A stretch of DNA of 64,000 nucleotides from Mucilaginibacter kameinonensis (GCF_003675385.1 NZ_RCWZ01000001.1:930001-994000); one strand, 5' to 3'; shown: positions 15,738-24,595, counted from the stretch's first letter. Notes: generated from the sequence alone by a model not told the origin. Made by a program: numbers and translations.

Positions 15738-16094
15738 ATGCTTAAGACCGCGATTCCTGTTCTGGCTTCACTCAATGAGGAAGAGACAGTTAAGTTTTAT
15801 ACCGAAAAGCTTGGTTTTACTTTTAATGCAAGCTGGGATGGTTATCTCATTATGAACCGTGATAACCTGTTTATCCATTTATGGCCGTGCAGCAACCCGG
15901 AGATAGCCAAAAATACAGGCTGCTACATTTTTGTAACAGAGGTAGACAAGCTTTATGTCGAGTATAAGCCGCTTGGTATAGTACACCCTAATGCCGATTT
16001 GCAAATCCGTCCCTGGAAAACAAAAGAGTTCAGTATTTTGGATAACAACGGGAATATTATCCATTTTGGCGAGGATATTTCAGATGAAATGTAG
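15738..16094 (+). CDS. VOC-fold protein (glyoxalase/bleomycin resistance family)
   Basis: 118 residues from ATG 15738 (an in-frame TTG nine bases earlier is less likely). One VOC module: IPVLASLNEEETVKFYTEKLGFTF at the start, LFIHLWPC in the middle, and FSILDNNGNIIHFGED at the end, as in bleomycin-binding and related metal-dependent or sequestering proteins. The substrate cannot be read from the sequence. It stands alone, convergent with the response regulator. Confidence 0.8.
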   Translation: MLKTAIPVLASLNEEETVKFYTEKLGFTFNASWDGYLIMNRDNLFIHLWPCSNPEIAKNTGCYIFVTEVDKLYVEYKPLGIVHPNADLQIRPWKTKEFSILDNNGNIIHFGEDISDEM

Positions 16095-16103
16095 CTGCTA
16101 ATT

Positions 16104-16796
16104 TTAATTGATCAGCAGCTTGTATCCCCGGCCATGAACGTTAATGATCTCAACGTTGGAGTCATCCTTTAAATATTTACGGATCTTGCTCAGGAAAACA
16201 TCCATACTGCGGCCATTAAAATAATTATCATCATGCCAGATGTTGAGCAGGGCTTCTTCGCGGGTTAGCACTTCGTTTTTATGTACACATAACAAGCGCA
16301 GTAGTTCGGCCTCCTTGGTTGAAAGCTTTTGCTGTGCATCGCCAATCGTGATCATCTGGGTGGTATAATCAAATGTATATTTCCCGATTTTGAAGGAGGT
16401 TTGTTTTTCCTCTTCTTTTTTGCCGGTATTGTCGGTACGTTTTAAAAGAGCATTTATACGCAGCAGCAGTTCTTCAATGCGGAATGGCTTGGTGATATAA
16501 TCATCGCCACCCAAATTAAAAGCCTGGGTTTTATCCTCTATCATCCCTTTGGCCGTGGCAAAAATGATAGGCACCTGGGCATTGATTTTACGAATATCCT
16601 TGCCAAGCGTGAAACCATCTTTTTTAGGCATCATCACATCCAGTATCAATAGGTCATATGTTTGTTTGGTGAAGGCCCGCAAACCTTCTTCGCCATCCTT
16701 ACATAAAACCACGTCAAACTTACCTTTCAATTGCAGGTAATCCTGTAGTAACAAGCCCAAATTGGCATCATCCTCAACCAGTAGTATTTTCTTCAT
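16104..16796 (-). CDS. OmpR-family response regulator
   Basis: 230 residues. Receiver domain 1-118 with acidic pocket E8-D9-D10, phosphoacceptor D53 (LLILDVMMPKKDG), conserved Thr in IIFATAKG and Lys in YITKPF. A winged-helix DNA-binding domain occupies about 130-228 (LSTKEAELLRLLCVHKNEVLTREEALLNIW ... RGYKLLIN). It follows its histidine kinase after 162 bp of repeat-bearing spacer, so the two form a pair. Confidence 0.93.
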   Translation of the reverse strand: MKKILLVEDDANLGLLLQDYLQLKGKFDVVLCKDGEEGLRAFTKQTYDLLILDVMMPKKDGFTLGKDIRKINAQVPIIFATAKGMIEDKTQAFNLGGDDYITKPFRIEELLLRINALLKRTDNTGKKEEEKQTSFKIGKYTFDYTTQMITIGDAQQKLSTKEAELLRLLCVHKNEVLTREEALLNIWHDDNYFNGRSMDVFLSKIRKYLKDDSNVEIINVHGRGYKLLIN

Positions 16797-16806
16797 ATAT
16801 TTTCAA

Positions 16807-16953
16807 GTCCGAAAGTCGGGATGTCCGAAAGTCCGGAAGATTGTTCGTTTTAGTCCGGAAATCCGATGTCGGAAAGTCCGTAAGTTCTTTGTGTATGTTG
16901 AGCCAGGAGTCTGAGTTTATCTTACGGACTTTCGGACAAACCGACTTTCCGAC
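16807..16953. repeat. Nested inverted repeats between kinase and regulator genes
   Basis: Outer arms GTCCGAAAGTCGGG (16807-16820) and CCGACTTTCCGAC (16941-16953); inner arms 16869-16884 and 16921-16936 (one mismatch). Variants of AGTCCGGAA and GTCCGTAAG fill the region. The transcript of the two-component operon would fold into a long imperfect hairpin here. Confidence 0.65.
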
Positions 16954-16958
16954 TGCGC

Positions 16959-18767
16959 TTACGCTATCGCAAACTTCAGCTCAAACTCCGAGCCTTTTTC
17001 TTTCTCTGATTTTACGCTTATTGTACCATTCAGGCGCTTAACTATAGTATTTACATAGCTTAAGCCCAAACCAAAGCCCTTAACGTTGTGCACATTACCG
17101 GTAGGGATGCGATAAAACTGTTCAAATATTTTTGATTGCTGATCGCGGCTCATACCTATACCCTTGTCGGCTACCTTGATAACAACTTGTCCGCTTTTAA
17201 CAAACGTACTTATGGTTATATCGGGCTCTTCATTGCTGTACTTAATGGCGTTATCAACAAGGTTATATAGTACATTTGAAAAATGCAGCTCATCGGCAAT
17301 GATGTAGGCATTTTCGGCATCGAGATGTAGGGTGGTTTTAGCATTGCATTTCTGCAGCTTAAGTGCCATGCTATCAAGTACAACGCTGACCATTTCGTTA
17401 ACATCAACCGGTTTTTTCTCCAGTTTGAAGTCGTTACGTTCAATGCGGGCTATATTTAATACCCTTTCAATATGGCTGCCTAAACGCGCGTTTTCCTCAA
17501 AAATGATATTGGCTAAGCGCGCTACACGGTTTTTATCTTCGGCAATTTCATTGTCCCTTAAAGCCTCACTGGCTATCATAATGGTTGATACCGGAGTTTT
17601 AAACTCGTGGGTCATGTTATTGATGAAATCGATCTTCATTTCTGAGATCTTTTTCTGCCTCAGTATCGAAAAAATGGTATAACCGAAGCAAAGGATGAGC
17701 ACCATGGTAAGGCCGCCGGTTGTGGCCATGGTAGCGGTCATATTGCGCAATATCAATGAGTTTTTTTGCGGAAACGAAAGCCTGATCTTTCCCGGGTCAT
17801 TGATCACCTCTTTGGTGAAAATAGGGGTTTGATAGGTATTGGCCGCAACAAATACCGGTAGCTTTTCGCCCTGATTGTCGCTGGCGTTCGAGAATATCAA
17901 TGAATCGCTGTTGGCCGTTGTAACCTCATAGCTAAAAGGTAGATAAATGCCTTTGTTGTGCAGCTCAAAGCGCAACAAGGAATCTATCCAAAAAGGATTG
18001 ATCCGTTTATTCAGCGGCTCGCCCGATTTGCGGTATTCCTCGGCCAGGTTTTCAATAACAGTAGGTTTAGCCCCTGCATCGTTGGCTTTTTCAACCGAAT
18101 CACTTTCAACCAGTTTTTTGATCTGCTGAAACTGCCTTTCCTTTTGTTTACGGGTTTGCTCCTGCACCCATAATGGGTTTATGCGCGGCACCGAAATCAT
18201 TTGCTTACCAAACTGAGGATCTACATAAACATACCTCAGTGTATCGTATTTATGAAGCTTTTTGGGTTGGGTTATACGGCGGGTTATACGGGTATGTACA
18301 ATTTCGGGGGTTAGCTGCTCATGCACTACGCCAAATTCGTCGGTGTATTCTTCAACATGCACTTTGAAGTCAACGGTGCCTTCTGTTTGCAGTAAGCCGT
18401 TAAGCTCATCATCCATTTTTTTACGCTGGATCATGCGCTGTAAACTATCGCGCAGCAAAGCAATCCGTTTTTCGCGGGCAGATGAATGCTTTCTTGCTTT
18501 ATCACCAATAACTTTTATGGTATTGACACCGGGTTCCTCGTTTTCGGTACTGATGGTGGTTTGCTGAGTTTTAGTTTTCAGAAAGTTGTTGGCATCCTGG
18601 CGGGTCACTTTATCAACCACGTTATTCATGGCTTCCCGTACCTGGCGGTCAAACGAGTCGGATTGCATTTGATACGCCTGCCTCAGAAAATAAAATTGCA
18701 TAGCCATCACGCCCAAAAGCGCGAACCCCATCAACCCAATAATTAATCCTATGCTCCTCTTTTTCAT
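16959..18767 (-). CDS. Sensor histidine kinase (partner of adjacent OmpR regulator)
   Basis: 602 residues. Membrane segments at about 8-28 and 345-370 enclose a periplasmic sensor of over 300 residues, rich in charged helical sequence and not matching a known sensor fold by eye. The HisKA box FINNMTHEFKTPVSTIM carries the phosphorylated His. HATPase_c has the N box NVLYNLVDNAIKYS, G1 VADKGIGM and G2 GFGLGLSYV. Begins MKKRSIGLIIGLMGF. Upstream of its response regulator on the same strand. Confidence 0.93.
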   Translation of the reverse strand: MKKRSIGLIIGLMGFALLGVMAMQFYFLRQAYQMQSDSFDRQVREAMNNVVDKVTRQDANNFLKTKTQQTTISTENEEPGVNTIKVIGDKARKHSSAREKRIALLRDSLQRMIQRKKMDDELNGLLQTEGTVDFKVHVEEYTDEFGVVHEQLTPEIVHTRITRRITQPKKLHKYDTLRYVYVDPQFGKQMISVPRINPLWVQEQTRKQKERQFQQIKKLVESDSVEKANDAGAKPTVIENLAEEYRKSGEPLNKRINPFWIDSLLRFELHNKGIYLPFSYEVTTANSDSLIFSNASDNQGEKLPVFVAANTYQTPIFTKEVINDPGKIRLSFPQKNSLILRNMTATMATTGGLTMVLILCFGYTIFSILRQKKISEMKIDFINNMTHEFKTPVSTIMIASEALRDNEIAEDKNRVARLANIIFEENARLGSHIERVLNIARIERNDFKLEKKPVDVNEMVSVVLDSMALKLQKCNAKTTLHLDAENAYIIADELHFSNVLYNLVDNAIKYSNEEPDITISTFVKSGQVVIKVADKGIGMSRDQQSKIFEQFYRIPTGNVHNVKGFGLGLSYVNTIVKRLNGTISVKSEKEKGSEFELKFAIA

Positions 18768-18930
18768 TTATTAACAAGCAAAATTATCTGAAATAGGTAC
18801 ACAAAAATTGCATTTAACAAAATTTAACAAATGCGATTTAAGTTTAAAACTCTGTTGCTTAATATTTTATTATTTCAATAGCTTTAGGTAGGCTTTAAAA
18901 CGAGGTTTATTAACAAAATGTTCATAAACA

Positions 18931-18959
18931 ACAAAAGGCCCTTGATAAGGGCCTTTTGA
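18931..18959 (-). terminator. Terminator after DUF3127 gene
   Basis: Perfect AAAAGGCCCTT / AAGGGCCTTTT stem with a 3-nt loop (18933-18957), 20 bp beyond the DUF3127 stop, with a short T run on the minus strand. Confidence 0.8.
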
Positions 18960-18977
18960 AATATCTGTATTGCTTTA

Positions 18978-19346
18978 TTAGAATGGCAGATCGTCATCAT
19001 CTGCTGATGAGCTGATATCTGCTGAAGGAGCAGCGTATTGCGGAGCAGCAGACGCGTTGTTAGCTGCTGCAAGCGGAGTAACCCTCCATAATTGCAATGA
19101 ATTGAAATAGCTTTTCTTGCCCATTTTATCTGTCCACGGACGGCCTTTAAGATTAAAAGAAACCTCTACGTCATCTCCAATCTTAACGTTATCAAGTAAA
19201 TTGCAACGATCCTGGATAGCCTCAAACTTTAAATATTCAGGGTATTGAGGATTCTCAATATATTCAAGTATAAGTTCGCGTTTTTTAAGTGAATCGGTTA
19301 CTTGCTGAGTGGCCGACACTTCATGTACCTTACCTTTAACTTCCAT
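18978..19346 (-). CDS. DUF3127 OB-fold-like protein with SSB-type acidic tail
   Basis: 122 residues. The DUF3127 core (MEVKGKVHEVSATQQVTDSLKKREL ... GRPWTDKMGKKSYFNSLQLWRV) has the length and strand pattern of a small OB-fold. It is followed by an Ala/Ser/Pro-rich linker and the end DDDDLPF, which matches the C-terminal tip of single-stranded DNA-binding proteins (DDDIPF) that docks repair and replication enzymes. A nucleic-acid-binding or partner-recruiting role is inferred. Monocistronic, with its own terminator; divergent from the methyltransferase gene. Confidence 0.8.
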   Translation of the reverse strand: MEVKGKVHEVSATQQVTDSLKKRELILEYIENPQYPEYLKFEAIQDRCNLLDNVKIGDDVEVSFNLKGRPWTDKMGKKSYFNSLQLWRVTPLAAANNASAAPQYAAPSADISSSADDDDLPF

Positions 19347-19435
19347 AATTAGTCTTCAAATAATTTAAAAATGTAAAGTTAATAGTTAAGAAATTAAAAT
19401 AGGGGCTTTTTAATTCTTAATTTTGCCGAATTAAT

Positions 19436-20611
19436 ATGCAAGTTTTCCACACCGAAAGTAAAATCATAATTACATGTAACAAAAGGCTTTCGCCTTACCT
19501 GCAAAGGGAGGTTGAAGCTTTAGGCTATGAGCCGGTCCGCGTTTTCCCCACCGGGGTCGAACTAAAAGGAACCGTTACAGATACCATTCCGCTTAACCTG
19601 AACCTGCGCTGCGCAAGCCAGGTCCTGTATTCGTTAAAAACGTTTACCGCCCGCGATCCCAAAGAGCTTTACGATGAGCTGGTAACCATTGAGTGGGAAA
19701 AGCTCATTGATTTTACCGGCTATTTTTCGGTATCATCAAACGTAAATAACGAGCACATCCTTACCCCATTGTTTGCTAACGTAAAGGTAAAGGACGCCAT
19801 TGTTGACAGGATTAAGTCTGTCAAAGGTATCAGGCCGGATTCGGGCCCGGAGGTTAATAAAGCTGTGGTACACCTGTATTGGCAGGATGATCGTGCCGAA
19901 ATTTTCCTGGATACATCCGGCGAAACACTGGCCAAGCACAGTTACCGTAAAATACCGGGTAAGGCACCTATGCTGGAGGCTCTGGCAGCATCAACCATCA
20001 TGGCTACTAAATGGGATATGAAGAGCACTTTCATTAACCCCATGTGTGGTTCGGGTACGCTGGCCATTGAGGCCGCATTGCTGGCTACAGATAAATCACC
20101 AGGTTTGTTCAGGATGAACTATGCCTTTATGCACATTTTAGGTTATGACGAAACCGTGTTTTTTGCGGAACGCCGTACTTTAAAAGATAAAGCAAAAAAG
20201 GAAACCGGCTTTAAGATCATAGCCTCCGATATTTCGGAAGATGCGGTTGATATTGCCCGAAAAAATGCCAGGACAGCCGGTGTAGAACATTTAATTGATT
20301 TTGCCGTTTGTGACTTTGAAGATACCGAGGTGCCTGAGCAACCAGGCGTAGTGATGTTTAACCCTGAATACGGCGAGCGTTTGGGTGTGCACACAAAACT
20401 GGAGATTACCTATAAGCGTATGGGCGATTTTATGAAAAAGAAATGCCTTGGGTATGATGGTTATGTTTTTACGGGCAATCCAGACCTGGCCAAGAAGATA
20501 GGCCTGAAAGCTGCCCGCAAAATTGAATTTTATAATGGTAAGCTTGATTGCCGCCTGTTTGAGTACGAGTTGTACCTGGGCAGCAAACGCGAACCAAAAG
20601 AAGAAAATTAA
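19436..20611 (+). CDS. THUMP-domain rRNA/tRNA guanine-N2 methyltransferase (RlmL/Trm-like)
   Basis: 391 residues. N-terminal ferredoxin-like plus THUMP region (about 1-160), then a class I SAM-dependent methyltransferase domain with INPMCGSGTLAIEAAL (SAM binding, from about 199) and catalytic motif NPEYGER near 308, the Bacteroidota form of NPPYGER. COG0116-type enzymes modify guanine-N2 in 23S rRNA or tRNA. The substrate base is not determined by sequence. The stop codon directly abuts the ATG of the next gene. Confidence 0.9.
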   Translation: MQVFHTESKIIITCNKRLSPYLQREVEALGYEPVRVFPTGVELKGTVTDTIPLNLNLRCASQVLYSLKTFTARDPKELYDELVTIEWEKLIDFTGYFSVSSNVNNEHILTPLFANVKVKDAIVDRIKSVKGIRPDSGPEVNKAVVHLYWQDDRAEIFLDTSGETLAKHSYRKIPGKAPMLEALAASTIMATKWDMKSTFINPMCGSGTLAIEAALLATDKSPGLFRMNYAFMHILGYDETVFFAERRTLKDKAKKETGFKIIASDISEDAVDIARKNARTAGVEHLIDFAVCDFEDTEVPEQPGVVMFNPEYGERLGVHTKLEITYKRMGDFMKKKCLGYDGYVFTGNPDLAKKIGLKAARKIEFYNGKLDCRLFEYELYLGSKREPKEEN

Positions 20612-21109
20612 ATGAAAAAGATCCTGTTATTTATAACACTTGTTTTATCATCGGTATTAGTTAAGGCACAAACACAATTAGCATTTCCATTTCAGGGTGG
20701 CAGTCCTATCATGTCGCGCTTTTTTAAAGATAGTCTTGTGGTATCACCCGAGATCATTAAAAAGAAAGCTACCGGCACGGCTGTGTTTAAATTTACTGCT
20801 GATGATAAAGGCACTATTAAAAAGATCATCGTTTACTATGCCGATGATGCTATACTGGTAGTGCCCATTATTGATGCGTTAAAAAAATCAAATCACAAGT
20901 GGATCATTCCTGATCATGAAAAACTGCATGATTTTATTTTGCCGTTTGCCATTAACTTTAATGCCCCTGCAAATACCAGTAATGCTACCATGAAGGCCGC
21001 CTTTGATTATTACAGCAAACGGAGGCCTATCATATCTTACAATCAGGTTCCGCTGGAAACCGCTACGCTATTACCCACAGTAACGGTTAGCTACGATTTA
21101 AGCGAGTAG
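20612..21109 (+). CDS. Secreted hypothetical protein, TonB C-terminal-like
   Basis: 165 residues with signal peptide ending VKAQ. The segment ATGTAVFKFTADDKGTIKKIIVYYADDAILVVPIIDALKKSNHKWIIP has the pattern of the TonB C-terminal or related periplasmic fold, but no membrane anchor is present, so it is not a working TonB. ATG follows the methyltransferase stop with no gap, so it depends on coupled translation. A strong terminator follows. Confidence 0.65.
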   Translation: MKKILLFITLVLSSVLVKAQTQLAFPFQGGSPIMSRFFKDSLVVSPEIIKKKATGTAVFKFTADDKGTIKKIIVYYADDAILVVPIIDALKKSNHKWIIPDHEKLHDFILPFAINFNAPANTSNATMKAAFDYYSKRRPIISYNQVPLETATLLPTVTVSYDLSE

Positions 21110-21140
21110 TATAGATATAGAAACTAACAAATACTTTGAA

Positions 21141-21172
21141 GCGATGGGCCCCATAGGCTCGTCGCTTTTTTT
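21141..21172 (+). terminator. Terminator of methyltransferase operon
   Basis: Ten-bp stem GCGATGGGCC / GGCTCGTCGC with two wobble pairs, 5-nt loop, then seven T. Confidence 0.85.
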
Positions 21173-21198
21173 GTAAAAAAAAACATTTAAAAAAATAT

Positions 21199-21280
21199 AC
21201 TTTTAATTAAAACCAGGACTTCGTTTTTTTCGTTAATATACTTGGAATGTCATAATTGGCATTTACTTTTAATTAAAACC
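21199..21280. repeat. Two direct repeats in regulator leader
   Basis: ACTTTTAATTAAAACC occurs at 21199-21214 and 21265-21280, 66 bp apart, upstream of the small HTH regulator. Each contains the palindrome TTTTAATTAAAA. Possible autoregulatory operators. Confidence 0.5.
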
Positions 21281-21388
21281 TAAAAAAATCTCTTGCATCC
21301 CGGCGGGCGAACTGACATTTTTTTACAAAATCTGAAATCCGGGCTTCAATTATTCTCGTTAGTTATAGTTGAACTAAAAAATATTTGG

Positions 21389-21628
21389 ATGAAAGATATG
21401 CTAAATTTTAAGATCAAGGCCATAGCCGCTAACATCAGGCATACCAGGGAAGGGCTAAATTATACCCAGGAATACCTTGCGGCCAAGTTAGGTATATCGC
21501 AAAATGCCTACAGTAAAATAGAATTAGGTTATACAAAAATAACCGTTGAAAGGCTATTCCAGATAGCTTCAATTTTAGAAGTTGAAGTTGCCGGACTTAT
21601 AAATACAGAAAAAACAGCTGCGGCCTAA
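21389..21628 (+). CDS. XRE-family helix-turn-helix regulator, short
   Basis: 79 residues from ATG 21389 (an alternative ATG is nine bases later; the longer frame begins at TTG and has an unlikely N-terminus). Essentially only a Cro/C1-type HTH: IRHTREGLNYTQEYLAAKLGISQNAYSKIELGYTKITVERLFQIASILEVEV. The absence of a sensor domain suggests a dimeric repressor or a gene regulated by its own level. Its leader carries two identical AT-rich repeats. Confidence 0.85.
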   Translation: MKDMLNFKIKAIAANIRHTREGLNYTQEYLAAKLGISQNAYSKIELGYTKITVERLFQIASILEVEVAGLINTEKTAAA

Positions 21629-21681
21629 GGTTTTATAAACAATCCTGCTGTTCCATCTTTTGCTTAGTATCTTTGCAAAAG

Positions 21682-22329
21682 ATGGAACACGATAAACTGA
21701 TTGCCGCAACTGTTGATTTTGTACGCGATACCCTCAAGAATGCCGAAGGCGGCCACGACTGGTGGCACATTCATCGCGTTTGGACAAACGCAAAACTCAT
21801 CAACCAAACAGAAAAAACTGATCAGCTTGTAGTTGAACTTGCTGCTTTGCTGCATGATATTGCGGACAGCAAGTTTCATAACGGCGATGAAGAGATTGGT
21901 CCGCGTACTGCCGGTAATTACCTGCAAAGCATGGATGTTGATGCCGGTATTATTGAACATGTACAGCAGATCATCAGGCATATGTCATTCAAAGCAAGCT
22001 TTGATGAAAAATCCTTCCATTCGCCCGAGCTAGAGGTTGTACAAGATGCCGACAGGCTTGACGCCATTGGCGCTATTGGTATTGCCCGTGCCTTTACCTA
22101 TGGTGGCTTCAAAGGTCGGGAACTGTATAACCCGGAAATTGAGCCCAATCTTAACATGACCAAAGAGGAGTACAAAAATACTACAGCCCCTACCATCAAT
22201 CATTTTTACGAGAAGTTGCTTTTGCTTAAGGATAAGATGAATACCCCCACGGGGAAAGCGATTGCCGCGCAAAGGCACGCCTTTATGGAAGATTATTTGA
22301 AACAGTTTTTTGCAGAATGTGGTTCATAG
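21682..22329 (+). CDS. HD-domain metal-dependent phosphohydrolase
   Basis: 215 residues from ATG 21682. HD motif: H31 (DWWHIHRVW), H58-D59 (ALLHDIAD) and Asp near 124 (QDADRLDAIGAIG), as in YedJ/PF01966 hydrolases. Likely acts on a nucleotide or similar phosphate in the cytoplasm; the substrate is not known. Same strand as the upstream HTH gene but with about 50 bp gap. Length is normal for the family. Confidence 0.88.
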   Translation: MEHDKLIAATVDFVRDTLKNAEGGHDWWHIHRVWTNAKLINQTEKTDQLVVELAALLHDIADSKFHNGDEEIGPRTAGNYLQSMDVDAGIIEHVQQIIRHMSFKASFDEKSFHSPELEVVQDADRLDAIGAIGIARAFTYGGFKGRELYNPEIEPNLNMTKEEYKNTTAPTINHFYEKLLLLKDKMNTPTGKAIAAQRHAFMEDYLKQFFAECGS

Positions 22330-22370
22330 TTAACGCGAAAGCTTACTTTTGCGCCAAATTTTGATACCCC

Positions 22371-23678
22371 ATGAAGAAACTTATACTTACTATAATACCT
22401 GTTTTAATTGCGGGCCTTGCTTTTGGCCAGGATACCGTTAAACAACAGCGCTTTAATTTTCACTTCCAACAAACTACAATTACCCAGTACAAGCCATCAT
22501 TCCATGCTGACTATACGGGCAATAACAGCTTGCTTACCGGCGAAGAAACACAAAGCTCCATTACCACCACACTTTTTGGTGGTGCAAGGCTTTGGAAAGG
22601 TGCCGAGGCTTATTTCAACCCGGAGCTTTCCGGTGGTTCGGGCCTGAGCAAAACTTTGGGTGCTGCCGGTTTTCCTAACGGCGAAACTTTTCGCGTAGGT
22701 GGCGCCGAGCCTAAGATCTATATCGCCCGTTTATATTTTACCCAAAATTTTGAATGGGGAAAAGAAAAAGATACCATCAGCGATGATGCCAACCAGTTGG
22801 CAGGCTTAAAAAGCAAACGCTATTTTTCGATTACTGTAGGTAAATTCGGCATGGCCGATTTTTATGACGGCAATGAATTTAGCCATGATCCGCGTACGCA
22901 GTTCATGAACTGGAGTTTAATGGACAACGGGGCCTGGGATTACCCGGCCAATACCCGTGGTTACGTTTTAGGTGTACATACCGAATTAGGACAACCAAAC
23001 TGGACCTTGCGCTTCGCCTTCACTATGTCTACCACCACAGCTAACGGCGCCATTTGGGATCAGAAAATAGGTAAAGCCAACACCCAGACATTAGAATACG
23101 AAAAACGATATACGCTTAACGGACAAAAAGGCACTGTTAGAATCCTCGGTTTCCGCAATAACGGAAAAATGGGTGATTATCGCCAGGCCATCGCCCTTAG
23201 TCCAACTGCTCCTAATGTTGATACTACGCAAGCCTGGGGCAGGCACAAATATGGTTTCGGTATCAGTGCCGACCAATATTTAACAAAAGATTTTGGCGTA
23301 TTTGCTAAAGTAAGCTACAATAACGGCAAAACCGAAACCTGGTATTTCACCGAAATTGACCGCTCGCTAAGCTTTGGCGGCGTACTTAAAGGTACCTCCT
23401 GGAGTCGTGGTGACGATGAGCTGGGCCTGGCTTTTGTGGCTAACGGCATCTCAAACGCCCACAGAGATTATCTCGCTGCCGGCGGTTACGGATTTATCAT
23501 TGGTGATGGTAAGCTAAACTATGGCACCGAGTTTATTGCCGAACTTGATTATAAAATAAACGCCTATCAAAAGAAATTCTGGATCACCCCAGGTTACCAG
23601 TTTTTGCTGAACCCCGCATATAATAAAGACAGGGGGCCTGTAAATGTGCTATCGTTACGGGCTCACATAGAGTTTTAA
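22371..23678 (+). CDS. Outer-membrane porin, carbohydrate-porin (OprB)-like
   Basis: 435 residues with signal peptide ending LAFGQ. Beta-rich with repeated aromatic strand ends; hallmark segments are FHADYTGNNSL, LFGGARLWKGAEAYFNPEL, SGGSGLSKTLGAAGFPNGE, KYFSITVGKFGMADFYDGN-type sequence, and a final strand ending LRAHIEF. These match carbohydrate-selective porins of the OprB type found in many Bacteroidota. Preceded by about 40 bp after the HD gene, on the same strand. Confidence 0.78.
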   Translation: MKKLILTIIPVLIAGLAFGQDTVKQQRFNFHFQQTTITQYKPSFHADYTGNNSLLTGEETQSSITTTLFGGARLWKGAEAYFNPELSGGSGLSKTLGAAGFPNGETFRVGGAEPKIYIARLYFTQNFEWGKEKDTISDDANQLAGLKSKRYFSITVGKFGMADFYDGNEFSHDPRTQFMNWSLMDNGAWDYPANTRGYVLGVHTELGQPNWTLRFAFTMSTTTANGAIWDQKIGKANTQTLEYEKRYTLNGQKGTVRILGFRNNGKMGDYRQAIALSPTAPNVDTTQAWGRHKYGFGISADQYLTKDFGVFAKVSYNNGKTETWYFTEIDRSLSFGGVLKGTSWSRGDDELGLAFVANGISNAHRDYLAAGGYGFIIGDGKLNYGTEFIAELDYKINAYQKKFWITPGYQFLLNPAYNKDRGPVNVLSLRAHIEF

Positions 23679-23720
23679 ATACAAGGTTGTTAAAGGCGTA
23701 TCCAGATATTATATTTGGAT

Positions 23721-24185
23721 ATGCCTAATACCTATACTCAACTATATATTCACTTTGTTTTTGCGGTAAAATACCGCCAGGCTGTTATAAATCAGGAGTG
23801 GGAAGTCAGTCTTCACCGTTATATAACAGGGATTGTTCAAAACAATGGCCATAAGCTTATCGCTGTAAATTCTGTATCAGATCATCTTCATCTTTTTGTA
23901 GGACTAAATCCCAATCAATCCATTTCTGAATTGATACGTCTTGTAAAAGGAGATAGTTCAGAGTTTATAAACAAAGAGAGATATACACCACGCAAATTTC
24001 AATGGCAGGAAGGATACGGAGCTTTTAGCAACAGTAATTCGCAAATTGATGCTGTGGTAAAGTATATTTTAAATCAGAAGCAGCATCATCTGAAAAGATC
24101 GTTCAAGGAAGAGTATTTGGATATTTTAAAAGATTATTCAGTACAATATGACGAGCGATATGTTTTCAAAGATTTGATGGATTGA
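23721..24185 (+). CDS. RAYT: REP-associated tyrosine transposase (IS200/Y1 family)
   Basis: 154 residues from ATG 23721. HUH nuclease fold: metal-binding H55-L-H57 (SDHLHLFVGL) and catalytic tyrosine Y115 in VVKYILNQK; QWQEGYGAFS is the conserved strand before it. Single-copy genes of this type mobilise or maintain REP palindromes rather than forming an ordinary IS. Here at least five short palindromes follow within 320 bp, supporting the RAYT assignment. No IS200-like end structures with a TnpB were seen. Confidence 0.88.
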   Translation: MPNTYTQLYIHFVFAVKYRQAVINQEWEVSLHRYITGIVQNNGHKLIAVNSVSDHLHLFVGLNPNQSISELIRLVKGDSSEFINKERYTPRKFQWQEGYGAFSNSNSQIDAVVKYILNQKQHHLKRSFKEEYLDILKDYSVQYDERYVFKDLMD

Positions 24186-24209
24186 ATTTTGGTACCCTTT
24201 CTTTCGAGG

Positions 24210-24493
24210 GGTAGCCTCTACGAGGCAAATGATTTTATTTATGTGTTTTTCTACAAACAGGCAGCCCCTAATGGGGCATTTTTAACTTGATACAATCTAT
24301 GCCTATTGCTTCGCCTAACCCATTTAGTCATTAAGAATTTACTGGAATCAAGTAATAAGTGATAGAAAGAGAGGCGTGTTTAAAGCAACAAACCGCCTCA
24401 TAGAGTGAGGGGGATTTATTAAAGCGGCAGATTGCCTCGTAGAGGCTACCTGTTTTTAGAAAAAGACAATCCCATTTTTTGCTCCATAGGAGC
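24210..24493. repeat. REP-like palindrome cluster downstream of RAYT
   Basis: Five hairpin-forming palindromes: GCCTCTACGAGGC (24214-24226), GCCCCTAATGGGGC (24264-24277), CCTCA/TGAGG (24396-24410), GCCTCGTAGAGGC (24434-24446) and GCTCCATAGGAGC (24481-24493). The first and fourth belong to 19-bp perfect inverted repeats at 24210-24228 and 24432-24450. All are short GC stems around a TA-containing loop. No gene lies in 24186-24595. Confidence 0.75.
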
Positions 24494-24536
24494 TACCCAC
24501 TCACCAGGTGATGAGGTTTTCACTATAACCATCAAT

Positions 24537-24578
24537 GAAAAAGCCGCGTCATTTATATTATGGTGCGGCTTTTTTTAT
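24537..24578. terminator. Bidirectional terminator between RAYT/REP region and HIT gene
   Basis: Thirteen-bp stem AAAGCCGCGTCAT / ATGGTGCGGCTTT (two wobbles) with T runs in both directions; it lies 18 bp beyond the HIT stop. Confidence 0.75.
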
Positions 24579-24595
24579 TAAAACTCTTTCAATTA

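Noticed and set aside
23721..24185. Ordinary IS200/IS605 insertion sequence
   Set aside because: No TnpB gene and no typical IS ends; the adjacent palindromes fit a domesticated RAYT better.
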